A stretch of 64,000 nucleotides of DNA from Nocardia asteroides (lineage in GTDB: Bacteria; Actinomycetota; Actinomycetes; Mycobacteriales; Mycobacteriaceae). Below the pieces are notes generated by a model. It saw only the letters and a list, made by a program, of their open reading frames with translations. It was not told the DNA's origin and did not search any database. The stretch lies in the NCBI RefSeq assembly GCF_021183625.1, contig NZ_CP089214.1, positions 2,046,001-2,110,000 on the forward strand, given 5' to 3'. Position 1 is the stretch's first letter, and each line of letters begins with the position of its first letter. A program made the position numbers and the translations under genes. Shown here piece after piece: positions 7,872-16,287 of the stretch.

Positions 7872-8977
7872 TTCGTGAGTCCGAGCAGCGCGGCGGTGAG
7901 CCCGAAGTCGGGCCCCATGTCCTGGAGTTTGCCGGTGCGGCAGCCGTCCAGCCGCGCCTGGATGCGCTCGCAGAAGAGGCTGAGCTGCTCGCTGTCGAGC
8001 GCCGCCTTGTCCAGCAGGCCGTGCAGCCGCAGCGCCCGGTGCTCCCGGCTCACCGAGTTGGAGATGTTCTGGAAGACCAGCGGCGCCACGTCGATGATCT
8101 CGGTCAGGCCGCGGGCATTGGCCCGCATCTGGGCGGCGATCTCGACGAAGCGGGTGATCGCCCCGGCCAGCTGGTCCCGGTTGTCGCCGACCACCGTCGC
8201 GGTGTTGGTGACGAAGTCGTTCAGCTGGGTGAGCACCGCCTGCAGCCCGGGCGCCTGCTCGCCGAGCAGCGCGACCAGCTCGGTGAGCCTGCCGCTGAAA
8301 TCCCGGACGGTCGAGTCGTTGTCGGCGATCACCTGGGTGATCTCCTGCAGCTTGGCGATGGTGGTGGCGATCTGGTCCTTGTTGGCCAGCGTCACCTCGA
8401 AGGCCGAGCTGAGCGCGTCGAGGGTCTCGGCGAGCCGGTCGCCGTTGCCCTCCAGCAGCGGGAAGAGCACCCGGCTCGCGAGCGGCCCCTCCTCGCTGTC
8501 GCCCTTGAGCGCCGCGCCGAGCTGGTCGAAGTTCTCCAGGATGCGGTCCAGCTCCACCGGGACCCTGGTGCGGGCCATCGGGATGTGGTCGCCGTCGGCC
8601 AGGGTCGGGCCGTCCCCGCCGTACGCGGGGGCCAGCTCGACGTGCCGGTTGGTGATCAGCTGCGGTGAGATGAGCGCGGCCATGGCGTCGGCGGGCACCT
8701 GCACCCCGGCGTCGAGCGACATGGTGACCTCGACGTAGGAGCCGCGCGGCGTGACGGTGTCGACCTGCCCGACCGGGACGCCGAGCACGGCCACCTCGTT
8801 GCCCGCGTACAGCCCGGCGACGCTCTCGAAGTCGGCGCTGACCTTGATCCGTTCGCCGAGGTACTGCCCGGGCAGCCGGCTCACGGTGTCCGGCAGCAGC
8901 GAGCAGCCCGCCGCGGTGAGCGCGGCGACCGCGAGCGCGGCGATTTTGGCGAAGCGCGTGTGCGCGGTGTTCTTCAT
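7868..8977 (-). CDS. mceD: Mce family protein D, with a lipobox-like signal
   Basis: This 369-residue subunit carries an Mce domain (about residues 45-125, with YAGNEVAVLGVPVGQV) and a long helical region. The start is the ATG at 8977, which overlaps the mceC stop by one base (TGATG). Upstream in-frame sequence is mceC coding DNA read in another frame. The signal segment ends in LTAAGC near residue 26, which resembles a lipobox, so this subunit may also be lipidated although MceD usually is not. It acts with MceA-F in the lipid-import channel. Confidence 0.9.
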   Translation of the reverse strand: MKNTAHTRFAKIAALAVAALTAAGCSLLPDTVSRLPGQYLGERIKVSADFESVAGLYAGNEVAVLGVPVGQVDTVTPRGSYVEVTMSLDAGVQVPADAMAALISPQLITNRHVELAPAYGGDGPTLADGDHIPMARTRVPVELDRILENFDQLGAALKGDSEEGPLASRVLFPLLEGNGDRLAETLDALSSAFEVTLANKDQIATTIAKLQEITQVIADNDSTVRDFSGRLTELVALLGEQAPGLQAVLTQLNDFVTNTATVVGDNRDQLAGAITRFVEIAAQMRANARGLTEIIDVAPLVFQNISNSVSREHRALRLHGLLDKAALDSEQLSLFCERIQARLDGCRTGKLQDMGPDFGLTAALLGLTK

Positions 8978-9978
8978 CAGTTGCACCCCGGTGCGAGCTG
9001 GGCGGAGCAGAGCCAGTTGTCCGGCAGCAGCCACGGCGCCCAGACGTCGCCGTAGGGCCCGTTGCCGAGCACGTTGTTGAACTGGCGCAACCCCACCGGC
9101 ATGATTTCGTAGAGCCGGTCCAGGTTGTCCCGGTTCTTCTCCAGCCCCTCGGTCATCGTGTTCAGGTTCTCGATCAGCGGGCCGAACTGGCCGTTGTTCT
9201 GCACACCCATCTCCTGCAGCAGCGCGGAGAGCGCCGCCACGTTGTCGAGTAGTTTCCGCAGCAGGTCCTGCCGCAGCGCCACCGCGTTGCCGATGGCCTC
9301 ACCGCGGGTGAGCAGCACCAGCACGCTGTTGCGGTTGTCCGCCACCAGCTGCGAGACCTGGTCCATGCTCTTCAGCAGGGTGTCGACCTCGTCGCGGCGG
9401 TTGTTCACGACCCTGGCCAGCGAGCCGATGCTGTCCAGCGCGGCCACGGTGAGCTGCGGCGACTCCCCCATCTGCTGGGTGAGCAGGTCGAGCGCCTCGC
9501 GCAGCTTGCCCGGGTCGATCCGCTCGATCCGCTCGAAGGAGGCGGTGTAGCGGGAGTCCTGGATCACCTTGGCCAGGTTGTACGGGACGGCGGTGTTGCT
9601 CAGCGGAATCCGGTCGCCGGGCAGCCCCTTCCCGTCGCCGGGGATCAGGTCGATGTGCAGCCTGCCGAGGATGGTGGACATCTCGATCGCGGCCCTGGCG
9701 TCCGCGCCGAGCTCGATGTCGCGGCGGATGCGGAGCACCGCCACCACCTTCTGCCCCTCCAGCTCGACCTTCTGCACCTCGCCGACCTCGATGCCGGAGA
9801 TGTCGACGGTCGCGCCCGGCCGCAACCCGGCGGCCTGGGCGAACTCCGCCTCGACGCTCTTGCTGCCCAGCTGGGCCCGGGAGATCACGCTGGAGCCGAC
9901 CAGCAGCAGCACCACCGCCGCGGCCGCGGCGAAGCCGAGCCAGAGGAAGCGGTTGTCCCGATAACGCGGCAGCCTCAT
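8977..9978 (-). CDS. mceC: Mce family protein C
   Basis: This 333-residue subunit has a basic N-terminus (MRLPRYRDNR), one membrane anchor (WLGFAAAAAVVLLLVGSSVI, about 13-32), an Mce domain (about 40-120, with ATVDISGIEVGEVQKV) and a helical tail ending in a Cys/Trp-containing segment (LLPDNWLCSAQLAPGCN). The ATG at 9978 overlaps the mceB stop as ATGA. The length is slightly short for mycobacterial MceC proteins, which often have long proline-rich tails. Confidence 0.9.
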   Translation of the reverse strand: MRLPRYRDNRFLWLGFAAAAAVVLLLVGSSVISRAQLGSKSVEAEFAQAAGLRPGATVDISGIEVGEVQKVELEGQKVVAVLRIRRDIELGADARAAIEMSTILGRLHIDLIPGDGKGLPGDRIPLSNTAVPYNLAKVIQDSRYTASFERIERIDPGKLREALDLLTQQMGESPQLTVAALDSIGSLARVVNNRRDEVDTLLKSMDQVSQLVADNRNSVLVLLTRGEAIGNAVALRQDLLRKLLDNVAALSALLQEMGVQNNGQFGPLIENLNTMTEGLEKNRDNLDRLYEIMPVGLRQFNNVLGNGPYGDVWAPWLLPDNWLCSAQLAPGCN

Positions 9979-10997
9979 CGGCAGACCTCCGATTGTGAGT
10001 CGCCGCCGACCTGCGAGACCAGCCCCGGCGGGAGCAGGACGCCCCAGAGCGAGACGTCGAGCCGGCAGATGTAGGCGTTGCCGTAGGCGCCGTAGCCGGA
10101 GAAGCGCGCGAGGCCGTTCAGGAAGTCGGGCAGCTCGACCGCGGCCCGATCCAGCGAGGCGCCGTTGAGCAGCAGCAGCGCGACGCCGGTGGTGGCGGTG
10201 TCCTGGGCGCGGGCCAGATCCGGCTGCACCATGCCGACCAGGTTCACCAGCGAGTCGGTGGAGCGGGCGACCGTCTCGACCGAGCTCTTCAGGTTCTCGC
10301 CCTGGGCGTAGAGCGCGTCCATCAGCGCCCTGGCCTGGGTGATCAGCGTCTCCAGCTCGTCGGTGCGGTTGGCAAGGCCTGCCATCACGCTGCTCAGGTT
10401 GGAGATCACCGCGGCCAGCAGCTCGTCGCGCTCGCCGAAGGTGCTCGCCAGCTCGGCGGCCTGGGTGACCAGCGCGCTCAGCGAGACGCCGTCGCCCTGC
10501 AGCGCCTGGATCAGCGTCTCCGAGAGCGAGTTCACCTGGTCCGGTTGCAGCACCCCGAAGAGCGGCTCGAAGCCGGAGAGCAGCGCCGAGACGTCGAACG
10601 ACGGCTCGGTGTGCTCGACCGGGATGGTGCCGCCCGGCTTCAGCTCGGTGCCCGCCTGCTCCCCCGGCATCAGCGCGATGTAGCGCTGGCCGATCAGGTT
10701 CTGGTAGCGGACCAGCGCCTTCGTGGTGGTGCTGAGGTGCTGGCGGTCCTGGATGCTGAAGTCGATCTTGGCGTGGTAGCCGTCGACGAAGTCGATGTCG
10801 TCGACCCGGCCGACCCGCACGCCCGCCACCCGCACGTCGTCGCCGACCCGGACGCCGAGCACGTCGGTGAAGACCGCCGAGTAGCCGTCGGTGTCGCCGG
10901 GGACCGAGCGCTGCAGCGTCGACCAGATCGTCCAGGTGAGCATGGTGGCGAGCACCGCGAACAGGCTGAACGTGACAAGTGCCCTGGCGGATTTCAC
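9975..10997 (-). CDS. mceB: Mce family protein B
   Basis: This 340-residue subunit starts at a GTG (10997) that overlaps the mceA stop as GTGA. An N-terminal anchor (LVTFSLFAVLATMLTWTIW, residues 7-25) precedes the Mce domain (about 38-118, with GDDVRVAGVRVGRVDDIDF) and a helical region. It is the expected second periplasmic-side subunit of the importer. All mceA-F genes here overlap or abut, so expression as one mRNA is likely. Confidence 0.9.
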   Translation of the reverse strand: MKSARALVTFSLFAVLATMLTWTIWSTLQRSVPGDTDGYSAVFTDVLGVRVGDDVRVAGVRVGRVDDIDFVDGYHAKIDFSIQDRQHLSTTTKALVRYQNLIGQRYIALMPGEQAGTELKPGGTIPVEHTEPSFDVSALLSGFEPLFGVLQPDQVNSLSETLIQALQGDGVSLSALVTQAAELASTFGERDELLAAVISNLSSVMAGLANRTDELETLITQARALMDALYAQGENLKSSVETVARSTDSLVNLVGMVQPDLARAQDTATTGVALLLLNGASLDRAAVELPDFLNGLARFSGYGAYGNAYICRLDVSLWGVLLPPGLVSQVGGDSQSEVCR

Positions 10998-12571
10998 GCC
11001 GCACCTCCGTCGTGGATCTCCAGGGAGCCGCCCGCGAGCAGCGGGGTCAGCAGGAGCAGTTGCGCGGCGGTGGGTTTGCCGCCGGTGAGGGCGGCGACCG
11101 CCGCGGCGCCGCGCAGGCGAAGGGGTCTGGTCGCGGCGACCGGCTTCGCCGTTCCCGGTGCGCCGGGGACCGCCGCGGCGGGGCGGTCGGGGTCGAGCCG
11201 GCCCGCGGCCGGGCCGAAGTCCTGCCCGTCGGGCGCCACGTCCTGCGGCGCCCCCGCTCCGGGCGTACCCGGCTGCCCGGCCCCGGGCGCGGGCACCACA
11301 CCGGGGACAGCCCCCTGCGTGCCGGGAGTCTGGCCCCCGGGGAACCCGAAGAGGCCGGGGATGGACGGCAGCCCGGGGATCGCGGGCAACCCGGGGATCA
11401 GCGGCTGGGCAGCCGGTGCGGCGGGCGCGGCGACCGGGGGTGGCCCGGCGGCATCGAGCCATTGCGGCAGCATCTGCGCCGGGTACTCCTGCTCCGGGGC
11501 GACCTCGGGGACCGTCGGCCCCCCGCAGCGCGGACCGGCGAGCTCGCCGTAGCGCGGGCAGTCCGCGGCGGTGTACTGCTGGAACGGCGTGAAGCTGACG
11601 TCCATCTTCCAGACCATCTGCTTGCTCGGCCCGAAGCTGAACACCCCCTCCAGCTGCTCCAGCGCGTAGTTCAGGTTGTGCACCGCGAGCGGGATCGTCT
11701 CGGCGTCGCCGGCCAGGCTGCCGAACAGCCCGGCGAGCCCGGGCACCAGCTCCTTGGCGGAGTCCGGGTTGCGGGCGAACAGCTCGTTCACCGAGTCCAC
11801 CGCGCCGCCCGCCGTGGCGAGCAGGTTGACCAGCCCCTCCCTGCGCTCGGTGAGCGTGCGCGCGGTCGTCACCGATTCGGCGAGCACGCCGACCAGCTCC
11901 GGCGCCGACTTGCTCAGCTCGGTGGTGGCCCGGCCCAGGTCGCCGAGGAGCGAGCCGACCTCGGGGATGGCGTGCACCTCGGTCATCCAGTGGTCGAGCC
12001 GCTCGATGGTGGAGCCGGGGGCGCGGGCGCCGGGGTCGAGCGCGGCGGAGAGCGTGGCGAGTACCCGGCCCAGCTTCTCCGGCTGGATGTTCTCCAGCAC
12101 GTCGCGCAGCACGGTGAGCGTGGTCTGCAGCTGCACCGTCGCCTCGCCGGTGTCCTCCGGGATGACGGCGCCGGAGCGCAGCCCGTCGGGGCTGCCGCCC
12201 TGGTCGACGAGTTCGATCGCGGTCACGCCGAACAGGTTGTTCGGGATCACCCGCGCGGTGACGTCGGCCGGGATGGTGCCCGCGATGCCCGGCTTCAGGT
12301 GGATCTCGGCGCGCTGGCTCTGCCCGCGCGCCACCACCTCGACGGCGTCGACGGTGCCGACCACCATGCCGCGGAACTTCACGTCGGCGCGCGCGGGCAG
12401 CCCGTCGCCCGTGCTGGTGAGCAGCGCCGTGACCGGGACCTTCTTCTCGAAGTACCCCTCGTAGCGCAGCGCGAGCAGGCCGAGCACGAGCAGCGTGATC
12501 AGCACCAGGACCAGCCCGGCGAGCGAGAGTTTGGCGGCGGTGGGGCCGCGGCCACTGGGATCGAGCAGCAT
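10994..12571 (-). CDS. mceA: Mce family protein A with a proline/glycine-rich tail
   Basis: This is the first Mce subunit, 525 residues. It has an anchor (LSLAGLVLVLITLLVLGLLAL, about 15-36), an Mce domain (about 43-125, with RADVKFRGMVVGTVDAVEV), the helical second Mce module, then from about residue 370 a low-complexity tail with repeated IPGLP-type units and Gly/Pro stretches. ATG at 12571 was chosen because it lies 8 bp after the yrbEB stop and gives the typical N-terminus. Proline-rich tails occur in some Mce proteins and may span cell-wall layers; that role is inferred. Confidence 0.9.
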   Translation of the reverse strand: MLLDPSGRGPTAAKLSLAGLVLVLITLLVLGLLALRYEGYFEKKVPVTALLTSTGDGLPARADVKFRGMVVGTVDAVEVVARGQSQRAEIHLKPGIAGTIPADVTARVIPNNLFGVTAIELVDQGGSPDGLRSGAVIPEDTGEATVQLQTTLTVLRDVLENIQPEKLGRVLATLSAALDPGARAPGSTIERLDHWMTEVHAIPEVGSLLGDLGRATTELSKSAPELVGVLAESVTTARTLTERREGLVNLLATAGGAVDSVNELFARNPDSAKELVPGLAGLFGSLAGDAETIPLAVHNLNYALEQLEGVFSFGPSKQMVWKMDVSFTPFQQYTAADCPRYGELAGPRCGGPTVPEVAPEQEYPAQMLPQWLDAAGPPPVAAPAAPAAQPLIPGLPAIPGLPSIPGLFGFPGGQTPGTQGAVPGVVPAPGAGQPGTPGAGAPQDVAPDGQDFGPAAGRLDPDRPAAAVPGAPGTAKPVAATRPLRLRGAAAVAALTGGKPTAAQLLLLTPLLAGGSLEIHDGGAA

Positions 12572-12579
12572 CGTCCCCC

Positions 12580-13443
12580 CTACCCGGAGATCCGGAAACC
12601 GGGGTCGATGCCCCAGATTGCGAGTGTAAGAACAAGATTCGCGAAGACCATCAGGACGATCACCATCTTGATCGCCTGCCCGGCGGCCACCCCGACGCCC
12701 TCCGGCCCGCCGGTGGCGGTGTAGCCGTAGTAGCACTGCACGAAGGTCGCGATGAGCACGAAGATCACCACCTTCAGCACCGAGAAGAAGACGTCGGTGC
12801 CGATCAGGAACTGGAAGAAGTAGTGGTCGTAGGTGCCCGCCGAGGTGCCGCCGAGGAACAGCACCGAGAGCTTGGTGGCCAGGTACGCGGTGGCCAGCCC
12901 GACGGTGTAGAGCGGGACGATGGTCACCGTGGCGGCGATCATCCTGGTGGTCACCAGGTACGGAAGCGGCCGGATGGCAATGGATTCCAGCGCGTCGATC
13001 TCCTCGGAGATGCGCATCGAGCCGAGCTGCGCGGTGAACCGGCAGCCCGCCTGGATGGCGAAGGCGAGCGTCGCCAGGATCGGTGCCAGCTCGCGCGTGG
13101 TGGCGAAGCCGGAGATGGCGCCGGTGAGCGGGCCCATGGTGAGCAGGTTCAGCGCGTTGTACGACTCCATGCCGACGGTCAGCCCGCCGAACGCGCAGAG
13201 GATGATCACCACCCCGACGGTGCCGCCGCCGACAACGAGCGAGCCGTTGCCCCAGCCGACGTCGGCGGTGAGCCGCAGCACCTCCTTGCGGTAGTGCCGC
13301 AGCACGAACGGGATCGCCGCCAGCGCCTCGACGAAGGTCAGCGCGTGGTGCCCGAGCCGCATGTTGGCCCGGTAGGGCACCGCGAGCACCTGCCCGCTGC
13401 GGCGCAGCGGCCGCAGCGCGGGCGGGGTGTACGAGCTGCCCAT
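12580..13443 (-). CDS. yrbEB: YrbE/MlaE-family permease B of the mce system
   Basis: This integral-membrane permease subunit of an Mce ABC-type lipid importer has 287 residues and about five membrane helices. The conserved MlaE core is ATTRELAPILATLAFAIQAGCRFTAQLGSMRISEEIDALESI, including the EID motif that contacts the ATPase (MceG, not encoded in this window). It begins two bases after the yrbEA stop and ends 8 bp before mceA. It pairs with YrbEA. Confidence 0.92.
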   Translation of the reverse strand: MGSSYTPPALRPLRRSGQVLAVPYRANMRLGHHALTFVEALAAIPFVLRHYRKEVLRLTADVGWGNGSLVVGGGTVGVVIILCAFGGLTVGMESYNALNLLTMGPLTGAISGFATTRELAPILATLAFAIQAGCRFTAQLGSMRISEEIDALESIAIRPLPYLVTTRMIAATVTIVPLYTVGLATAYLATKLSVLFLGGTSAGTYDHYFFQFLIGTDVFFSVLKVVIFVLIATFVQCYYGYTATGGPEGVGVAAGQAIKMVIVLMVFANLVLTLAIWGIDPGFRISG

Positions 13444-13444
13444 C

Positions 13445-14299
13445 TCAGATCACCTTCGTCGGGAAGAGCGTGTTGTAGAGCTGCGTGAGGATCACGTTGG
13501 TGGCGAAGAGCATCAGCGCCGAGGTGACCACCGCGGAGTTCACCGAGTTGGCGACGCCACCAGGCCCGCCCTTGGTGTGCAGCCCGATGTCGCAGGCGAT
13601 GATCGCGGTGAGCAGCCCGAAGATCGCCGCCTTGACCAGCGCCACGATCAGGTCGTTGGCGACCGCGAAGGAGGCGAACGAGCCGATGAACGAGCCGGGC
13701 GTGCCGTCCTGGGCGTAGACGTTGAACATGTAGGCGGTCGCGAAGCCGACGAAGACCACGAAGCCGCAGAGCAGGATGCTCACCAGGATCGCGGCGACCA
13801 GCCGCGGCGCCACCAGCCTGCGCACCGGGTCGACGCCCATCACCTTCATGGCGTCGATCTCCTCGCGGATGGTGCGCGAGCCGAGGTCGGCGCAGATCGA
13901 CGACCCCACCGCGCCCGCGATCATCAGCGAGGTCACCAGCGGGGCGCCCTGCCTGATGATGCCGAGCCCGGCCACCGCGCCGATGAAGGTGGTCGCGCCG
14001 ACCTGGTTGACCAGCGCGCCGACCTGAATCGAGACCACCACCGCGATCGGGATGGCGACCAGCACGGTCGGCGCCGCCGAGACGCCGACCATGAAGGCGC
14101 ACTGCTTGATGAACTCCTGGTACGGGAAGCGGCGCTGGATGATCGCCTCGAAGAGCCCGATCAGCGCGTCCCGGCCCAGCAGCACCTGCCTGCCCAGGGT
14201 CTCCAGGGACTTCTGCGGATGCCTGCGCCACAGCCCGCGCAGGTCGTCGAAGGCCCGATCCAGGTCGGTACGACCGGCCGGTCGCTGGGTGATGGTCAC
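13445..14299 (-). CDS. yrbEA: YrbE/MlaE-family permease A of the mce system
   Basis: This is the first gene of the mce operon. The 284-residue permease has several transmembrane helices and the MlaE core GLGIIRQGAPLVTSLMIAGAVGSSICADLGSRTIREEIDAMKVMGVDP. The GTG at 14299 (VTITQRPAG) is preferred because upstream in-frame residues (MFRFRICGIRINIHRAP) are encoded by the AT-rich promoter/operator region. It forms the translocation pore with YrbEB, powered by an unlinked ATPase. Confidence 0.9.
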   Translation of the reverse strand: MTITQRPAGRTDLDRAFDDLRGLWRRHPQKSLETLGRQVLLGRDALIGLFEAIIQRRFPYQEFIKQCAFMVGVSAAPTVLVAIPIAVVVSIQVGALVNQVGATTFIGAVAGLGIIRQGAPLVTSLMIAGAVGSSICADLGSRTIREEIDAMKVMGVDPVRRLVAPRLVAAILVSILLCGFVVFVGFATAYMFNVYAQDGTPGSFIGSFASFAVANDLIVALVKAAIFGLLTAIIACDIGLHTKGGPGGVANSVNSAVVTSALMLFATNVILTQLYNTLFPTKVI

Positions 14300-14415
14300 G
14301 CTGGCCTTTCTTGCCGGAGCCCTGTGGATGTTAATACGGATTCCGCAAATGCGGAACCGAAACAACCAGTTGACATGAGAGACTCGGGCTCGGATGTTTC
14401 GCGATGTTCGCTACG
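14300..14415 (-). promoter_or_regulatory. Probable mce operon promoter with a perfect dyad
   Basis: This AT-rich leader upstream of yrbEA contains a perfect inverted repeat TTCCGCA-aa-TGCGGAA at 14341-14356 and, downstream of it on the minus strand, a -10-like TATTAA around 14330. The dyad is placed where a repressor would block the promoter; a TetR-type protein such as the tandem-TetR regulator is a candidate, but that link is inference. Confidence 0.5.
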
Positions 14416-14622
14416 TCAGAGCGGAAGGAGGGGAAGCAGGTCCTGCCCGGTGAGGCCGCGCTGCAGCAGCACGAGCAGGACGCCGAGGAGCAGTACCCCG
14501 GCCGCGGCGGCTGCCAGCACGGCGAGCCAGAGGCCGAACCGGAGCACCGGGTTCACCCGGATCCGGCCGCCGAGGACCTTCACCAGGATCACGACGACGT
14601 CGATGATCCAGACCAGCGCCAT
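14416..14622 (-). CDS. Small one/two-helix membrane protein
   Basis: This 68-residue protein is almost wholly hydrophobic: LVWIIDVVVILVKVLGGRI, then FGLWLAVLAAAAAGVLLLGVLLVLL, with a short leucine-rich end. No family was recognised. The ATG at 14622 overlaps the stop of the upstream small membrane gene by one base (TGATG), so the two are translationally coupled. The pair lies just upstream of the mce operon on the same strand, but an AT-rich promoter region separates them from yrbEA. Confidence 0.6.
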   Translation of the reverse strand: MALVWIIDVVVILVKVLGGRIRVNPVLRFGLWLAVLAAAAAGVLLLGVLLVLLQRGLTGQDLLPLLPL

Positions 14623-14846
14623 CACGTCATCGTCACGTTCGCGACGAGCAGCACCGGCCAGCACACGATCGACCCGAGGAACGAGGCGATCACGTCGATG
14701 CCGTGCAGGTTCCGCAGGTGCGCGGTGTGCGTGATGCTCCAGATGACCCCGACGACGCCGTAGGGGATGCCGAGAATGATCAGCGTCCCGATGAACTCGG
14801 ACACCTTCATCTCGTAACTCAACAACCGGTCGAGCTTCGCGAGCAC
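14622..14846 (-). CDS. Small two-helix membrane protein
   Basis: This 74-residue protein has two predicted membrane helices (FIGTLIILGIPYGVVGVIWSI and VIASFLGSIVCWPVLLVANVT). The GTG at 14846 was chosen because GGAG stands a few bases upstream; an ATG 84 bp further upstream would add a tail with no clear coding character. It is coupled to the downstream 68-residue membrane gene by a TGATG junction. No function can be assigned. Confidence 0.6.
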   Translation of the reverse strand: MLAKLDRLLSYEMKVSEFIGTLIILGIPYGVVGVIWSITHTAHLRNLHGIDVIASFLGSIVCWPVLLVANVTMT

Positions 14847-15039
14847 GTACCGCTCCTTCCGTTCTCCGCTGCGGCGGAACGCTGCGATAGTACGCACGAT
14901 CCCGCCGATCTGGAAAGAACATCCCGACACTTATTCCGCTTCTAAGTTGTGAAACGCCACTAAAACGCCGGGTATCCGGCTTCTCAGGAATGCGAATCAC
15001 CGATAACATACACGGGAGCACCCGATCCGGAGGAGACCG

Positions 15040-15936
15040 ATGACCGCCGCTGAACCGCTGCCCGCCCGCGTGCTCACGCTGGAGCGGACGCGTATCCCCA
15101 TCCACGGCGCGCACCGGCCGTTCACCAAGCGGCCGCTCGCGCTCAGCGACGCGCTCGACTTCTGGCAGTTCGCCGGCGCCGCGGCCAACGTGGTGATGCA
15201 GATGGCCCACCCGGGCGTCGGGTACGGCGTCGCGGAGAGCCGGGTGGAGTCGGGGGCGCTGATGAAGCACCCGTGGAAGCGGGCCCGCACCACCACCCAG
15301 TACCTCGCGGTCGCCATCCTCGGCACCGAGGAGGAGCGGAACACGCTGCGCGAGGCGATCAACGTCGCGCACCGGCAGGTGCGCTCGGAGCCGGGCGCGC
15401 CGGTCAAGTACAACGCCTTCGACCGCAAGCTGCAGCTGTGGGTCGCGGCCTGCCTCTTCATCGGCTTCGAGGACACCTACCAGCTGCTCAACGGCCGGAT
15501 GAACGACGAGCAGCGGGAGGCGTTCTACGCCACCACCTCGACGCTCGGCACCACGCTGCAGGTGACCGAGGACCAGTGGCCGCCGACCCGCGCCGCCTTC
15601 GACGAGTACTGGGTGCGCGCCTGCCAGGACGCCGTGCTCGACGAGTACGTCCGCACCTACCTGGACGCGCTGCTGAACCTGCGGATGATCCACTGGTACA
15701 TCCGGATCCCGTTCCGCGGGCTGCTGAAGTTCCTCACCACCGGCTTCCTGGCGCCGCACTTCCGCGAGCAGATGGGGCTGCGCTGGACCGCGGCCGACCA
15801 GCGCCGCTTCGAGCACCTCTTCGTCTTCGTCGGCTTCGTCAACCGCTTCATCCCGCGGCCGCTGCGGCACAGCGGCAGCCTCGGGCTGATGGCCGACGCG
15901 CGCAGGCGGATGCGGCGGGACAAGCCGCTGATCTGA
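15040..15936 (+). CDS. MpaB-family oxygenase (DUF2236)
   Basis: This 298-residue protein matches the DUF2236/MpaB-like family, which includes the haem b latex-clearing oxygenase Lcp and many uncharacterised actinobacterial members. Visible family features include the N-terminal stretch FAGAAANVVMQMAHPGVGYGV, then a KRARTTTQYLAVAILGTEEE segment and HWYIRIPFRGLLKFL near 220. Members use conserved histidines and arginines to hold haem; the exact ligands were not established here. Cytoplasmic, since no signal peptide is seen. The substrate is unknown. It is followed by a strong intrinsic terminator. A second family member lies at 39.9 kb. Confidence 0.8.
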   Translation: MTAAEPLPARVLTLERTRIPIHGAHRPFTKRPLALSDALDFWQFAGAAANVVMQMAHPGVGYGVAESRVESGALMKHPWKRARTTTQYLAVAILGTEEERNTLREAINVAHRQVRSEPGAPVKYNAFDRKLQLWVAACLFIGFEDTYQLLNGRMNDEQREAFYATTSTLGTTLQVTEDQWPPTRAAFDEYWVRACQDAVLDEYVRTYLDALLNLRMIHWYIRIPFRGLLKFLTTGFLAPHFREQMGLRWTAADQRRFEHLFVFVGFVNRFIPRPLRHSGSLGLMADARRRMRRDKPLI

Positions 15937-15947
15937 GCGCACCGCGG

Positions 15948-15979
15948 AACGCCGCCACCCTCGGGTGGCGGCGTTTTTT
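15948..15979 (+). terminator. Rho-independent terminator after the MpaB-family gene
   Basis: A 13-bp stem (AACGCCGCCACCC / GGGTGGCGGCGTT) with a two-base loop is followed by a T-run at 15974-15979. This is the clearest intrinsic terminator in the window and insulates the next promoter. Confidence 0.9.
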
Positions 15980-15980
15980 G

Positions 15981-16009
15981 TTGACAGATCGTTGGGTTTT
16001 CACAACACT
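15981..16009 (+). promoter_or_regulatory. Promoter, possibly giving a leaderless mRNA
   Basis: A consensus -35 TTGACA (15981-15986), a 17-bp spacer and a weak -10 AACACT (16004-16009) are visible. Transcription would start about 7 bases after the -10, essentially at the ATG at 16017. No Shine-Dalgarno sequence precedes that ATG, so a leaderless transcript is likely. Confidence 0.55.
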
Positions 16010-16016
16010 TCGATGT

Positions 16017-16286
16017 ATGAGCCCAGTGCGACGGGGGGAAACCCGTCCGATCTTCAACCGCATCGCGGTGCTGCGCGCCGAGCGCTCGCTGAGCCGGGCC
16101 CGGCTGGCCGAGCTCGTCGAGGTGAACCCGCAGACCGTCGGCGCGCTGGAGCGCGGCGACCACTACCCGAGCCTGGACCTGGCGCTGCGGCTCTGCGAGG
16201 TGTTCGGGCTGCCGGTGGAGGCGGTCTTCGCGCGCACCGAGTTCACGCCGTTGTCGGCCGAGATCTATCGACGTACAGGAGAGTGA
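16017..16286 (+). CDS. Small XRE-family HTH regulator
   Basis: This 89-residue DNA-binding protein consists of one XRE-type HTH (FNRIAVLRAERSLSRARLAELVEVNPQTVGALERGDHYPSLDLALRLCEVFGLPVEAVF), similar in size to YozG-like regulators that sit beside small membrane proteins and ABC exporters. ATG at 16017 fits the promoter immediately upstream; a GTG at 16026 is an alternative. It probably regulates its own operon, since the membrane protein and ABC exporter genes follow directly. Confidence 0.85.
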   Translation: MSPVRRGETRPIFNRIAVLRAERSLSRARLAELVEVNPQTVGALERGDHYPSLDLALRLCEVFGLPVEAVFARTEFTPLSAEIYRRTGE

Positions 16287-16287
16287 G

